DNA of 5,698 nucleotides, taken from positions 1 to 5,698 of the forward strand of contig JALHSV010000171.1 in NCBI GenBank assembly GCA_022865525.1. Direction: 5' to 3'. This document shows positions 5,161 through 5,698 of the stretch, piece by piece. Under the pieces are notes generated by a model. That model was not told the DNA's origin and searched no databases. It saw only the letters and a program-made list of their open reading frames with translations. This stretch comes from Thermodesulfovibrionales bacterium. Lineage in GTDB: Bacteria; Nitrospirota; Thermodesulfovibrionia; Thermodesulfovibrionales; SM23-35. A program made the position numbers and the translations under genes. How positions within the stretch are numbered: position 1 is the first letter of the stretch; each line of letters begins with the position of its first letter.

Positions 5161-5698
5161 TGTTTGTCCTCCTGAAGATTACTTCCATCGCAACAAAGCA
5201 GAACATCAGAACGCTGATGACACCGTTCATTGTGAAAAAGGCCATATTTAATTTTGATAAATCGTCCGGCTTGATAAGGCTGTTTTCGTAAGCCAGAAGT
5301 ACACCCGCAATGAATACCCCGATAAAGTAAAAAATCCCCAGATCAAGGCGGATGCCGGTCCAAACCAGAAATGAGATTGCAGTGAAATGGAGAAGCTTGG
5401 TCAATACAAGAGACGTTCTAATACCAAAATTCGCAGGGATTGAGTAGAGTCTGTACTTTTGGTCAAAGTTCATATCCTGTATCGCATAAAATATGTCAAA
5501 TCCTGCGACCCAGCAGAGCACGGCTGCCCCTAATAAAAAAGGTTCAATATTATTAACGGAGTTGGTAACCGCGATCCATGCTCCGACAGGTGCGAGGCCG
5601 AGACAGAGACCGAGGATAAAATGGGAGAGATAGGTAAAACGTTTCGTATAGGGATAGATCACAAAGGGGATGACCACAAAAGGCCAGAGATACCGGCA
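5153..5698 (-). CDS. UbiA-family polyprenyltransferase (MqnP-like), C-terminal part (cut by right window edge)
   Basis: The frame is open to the right edge, so the 181 residues seen are the C-terminal two thirds of a protein of roughly 290. It is an integral membrane protein with about six hydrophobic helices in view (near 4-17, 26-44, 53-71, 98-115, 118-135 and 148-168). The second aspartate motif of UbiA enzymes is intact at Asp68, Asp75 and Asp79 (DIFYAIQDMNFD). YPYTKRFT at 15-22 and LGLAPVGAWIAV at 33-44 are typical of bacterial 4-hydroxybenzoate prenyltransferase-like members. The first aspartate motif lies outside the window. The family transfers a polyprenyl chain from its diphosphate to an aromatic acid; here the likely acceptor is 1,4-dihydroxy-6-naphthoate, judged from the neighbouring mqn genes, not from sequence. 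The stop overlaps the ubiX start by 8 bp. Confidence 0.92.
   Translation of the reverse strand, partial: CRYLWPFVVIPFVIYPYTKRFTYLSHFILGLCLGLAPVGAWIAVTNSVNNIEPFLLGAAVLCWVAGFDIFYAIQDMNFDQKYRLYSIPANFGIRTSLVLTKLLHFTAISFLVWTGIRLDLGIFYFIGVFIAGVLLAYENSLIKPDDLSKLNMAFFTMNGVISVLMFCFVAMEVIFRRTNIV
5168..5173 (-). promoter_or_regulatory. Shine-Dalgarno AGGAGG setting the ubiX TTG start
   Basis: AGGAGG on the minus strand is seven bases upstream of TTG at 5160 and lies within the last codons of ubiA. The first in-frame residues after the TTG (SDYVIGITGASG) fit the usual UbiX N-terminus, so the non-ATG start is well supported. Confidence 0.75.

Overview
All genes in this window lie on the minus strand and read from right to left. 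They form a menaquinone (vitamin K2) gene cluster of the futalosine type, the chorismate-to-menaquinone route that does not use MenF/D/C/B. In transcription order they are: a UbiA-type prenyltransferase (cut by the right window edge), a UbiX flavin prenyltransferase, a gap of about 370 bp, MqnE (aminodeoxyfutalosine synthase), MqnA (chorismate dehydratase), a short gap holding a palindromic repeat, MqnC (cyclic dehypoxanthinyl futalosine synthase), a purine nucleoside phosphorylase/MTAP-family protein, and the first 75 codons of a UbiE/MenG methyltransferase (cut by the left edge).

The steps fit together as follows. MqnA dehydrates chorismate to 3-[(1-carboxyvinyl)oxy]benzoate. MqnE, a radical SAM enzyme, joins this to SAM-derived adenosine to give aminodeoxyfutalosine. 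A nucleosidase step removes the purine. MqnC, a second radical SAM enzyme, cyclises dehypoxanthine futalosine. MqnD (not in the window) releases 1,4-dihydroxy-6-naphthoate. UbiA adds the polyprenyl tail, a UbiD/UbiX-type system removes the carboxylate, and UbiE methylates the ring. The window holds candidates for most steps, but no mqnD, UbiD-type decarboxylase, deaminase or canonical mqnB. The PNP/MTAP-family gene, packed tightly between mqnC and ubiE, is the best local candidate for the missing nucleosidase. It is the most interesting gene here, because its active-site motifs differ from ordinary MTAP and PNP.

Genes are tightly packed: ubiA/ubiX overlap by 8 bp, mqnE/mqnA by about 11 bp, mqnC/PNP-like by 8 bp, and PNP-like/ubiE by an ATGA. 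Two starts (ubiX, mqnA) are best placed at TTG codons behind strong Shine-Dalgarno sequences. The two real gaps hold, respectively, an AT-rich stretch with hairpins and tiny ORFs upstream of mqnE, and an 83-bp inverted-repeat element that ends 5 bp before the upstream candidate mqnC start.

The organism is a menaquinone-using bacterium, probably respiring anaerobically. Base composition, gene layout and the TGTCATTC-type palindromic repeat suggest Nitrospirota or a deltaproteobacterial (Desulfobacterota) lineage, but this is a tentative impression, not a sequence-based placement.
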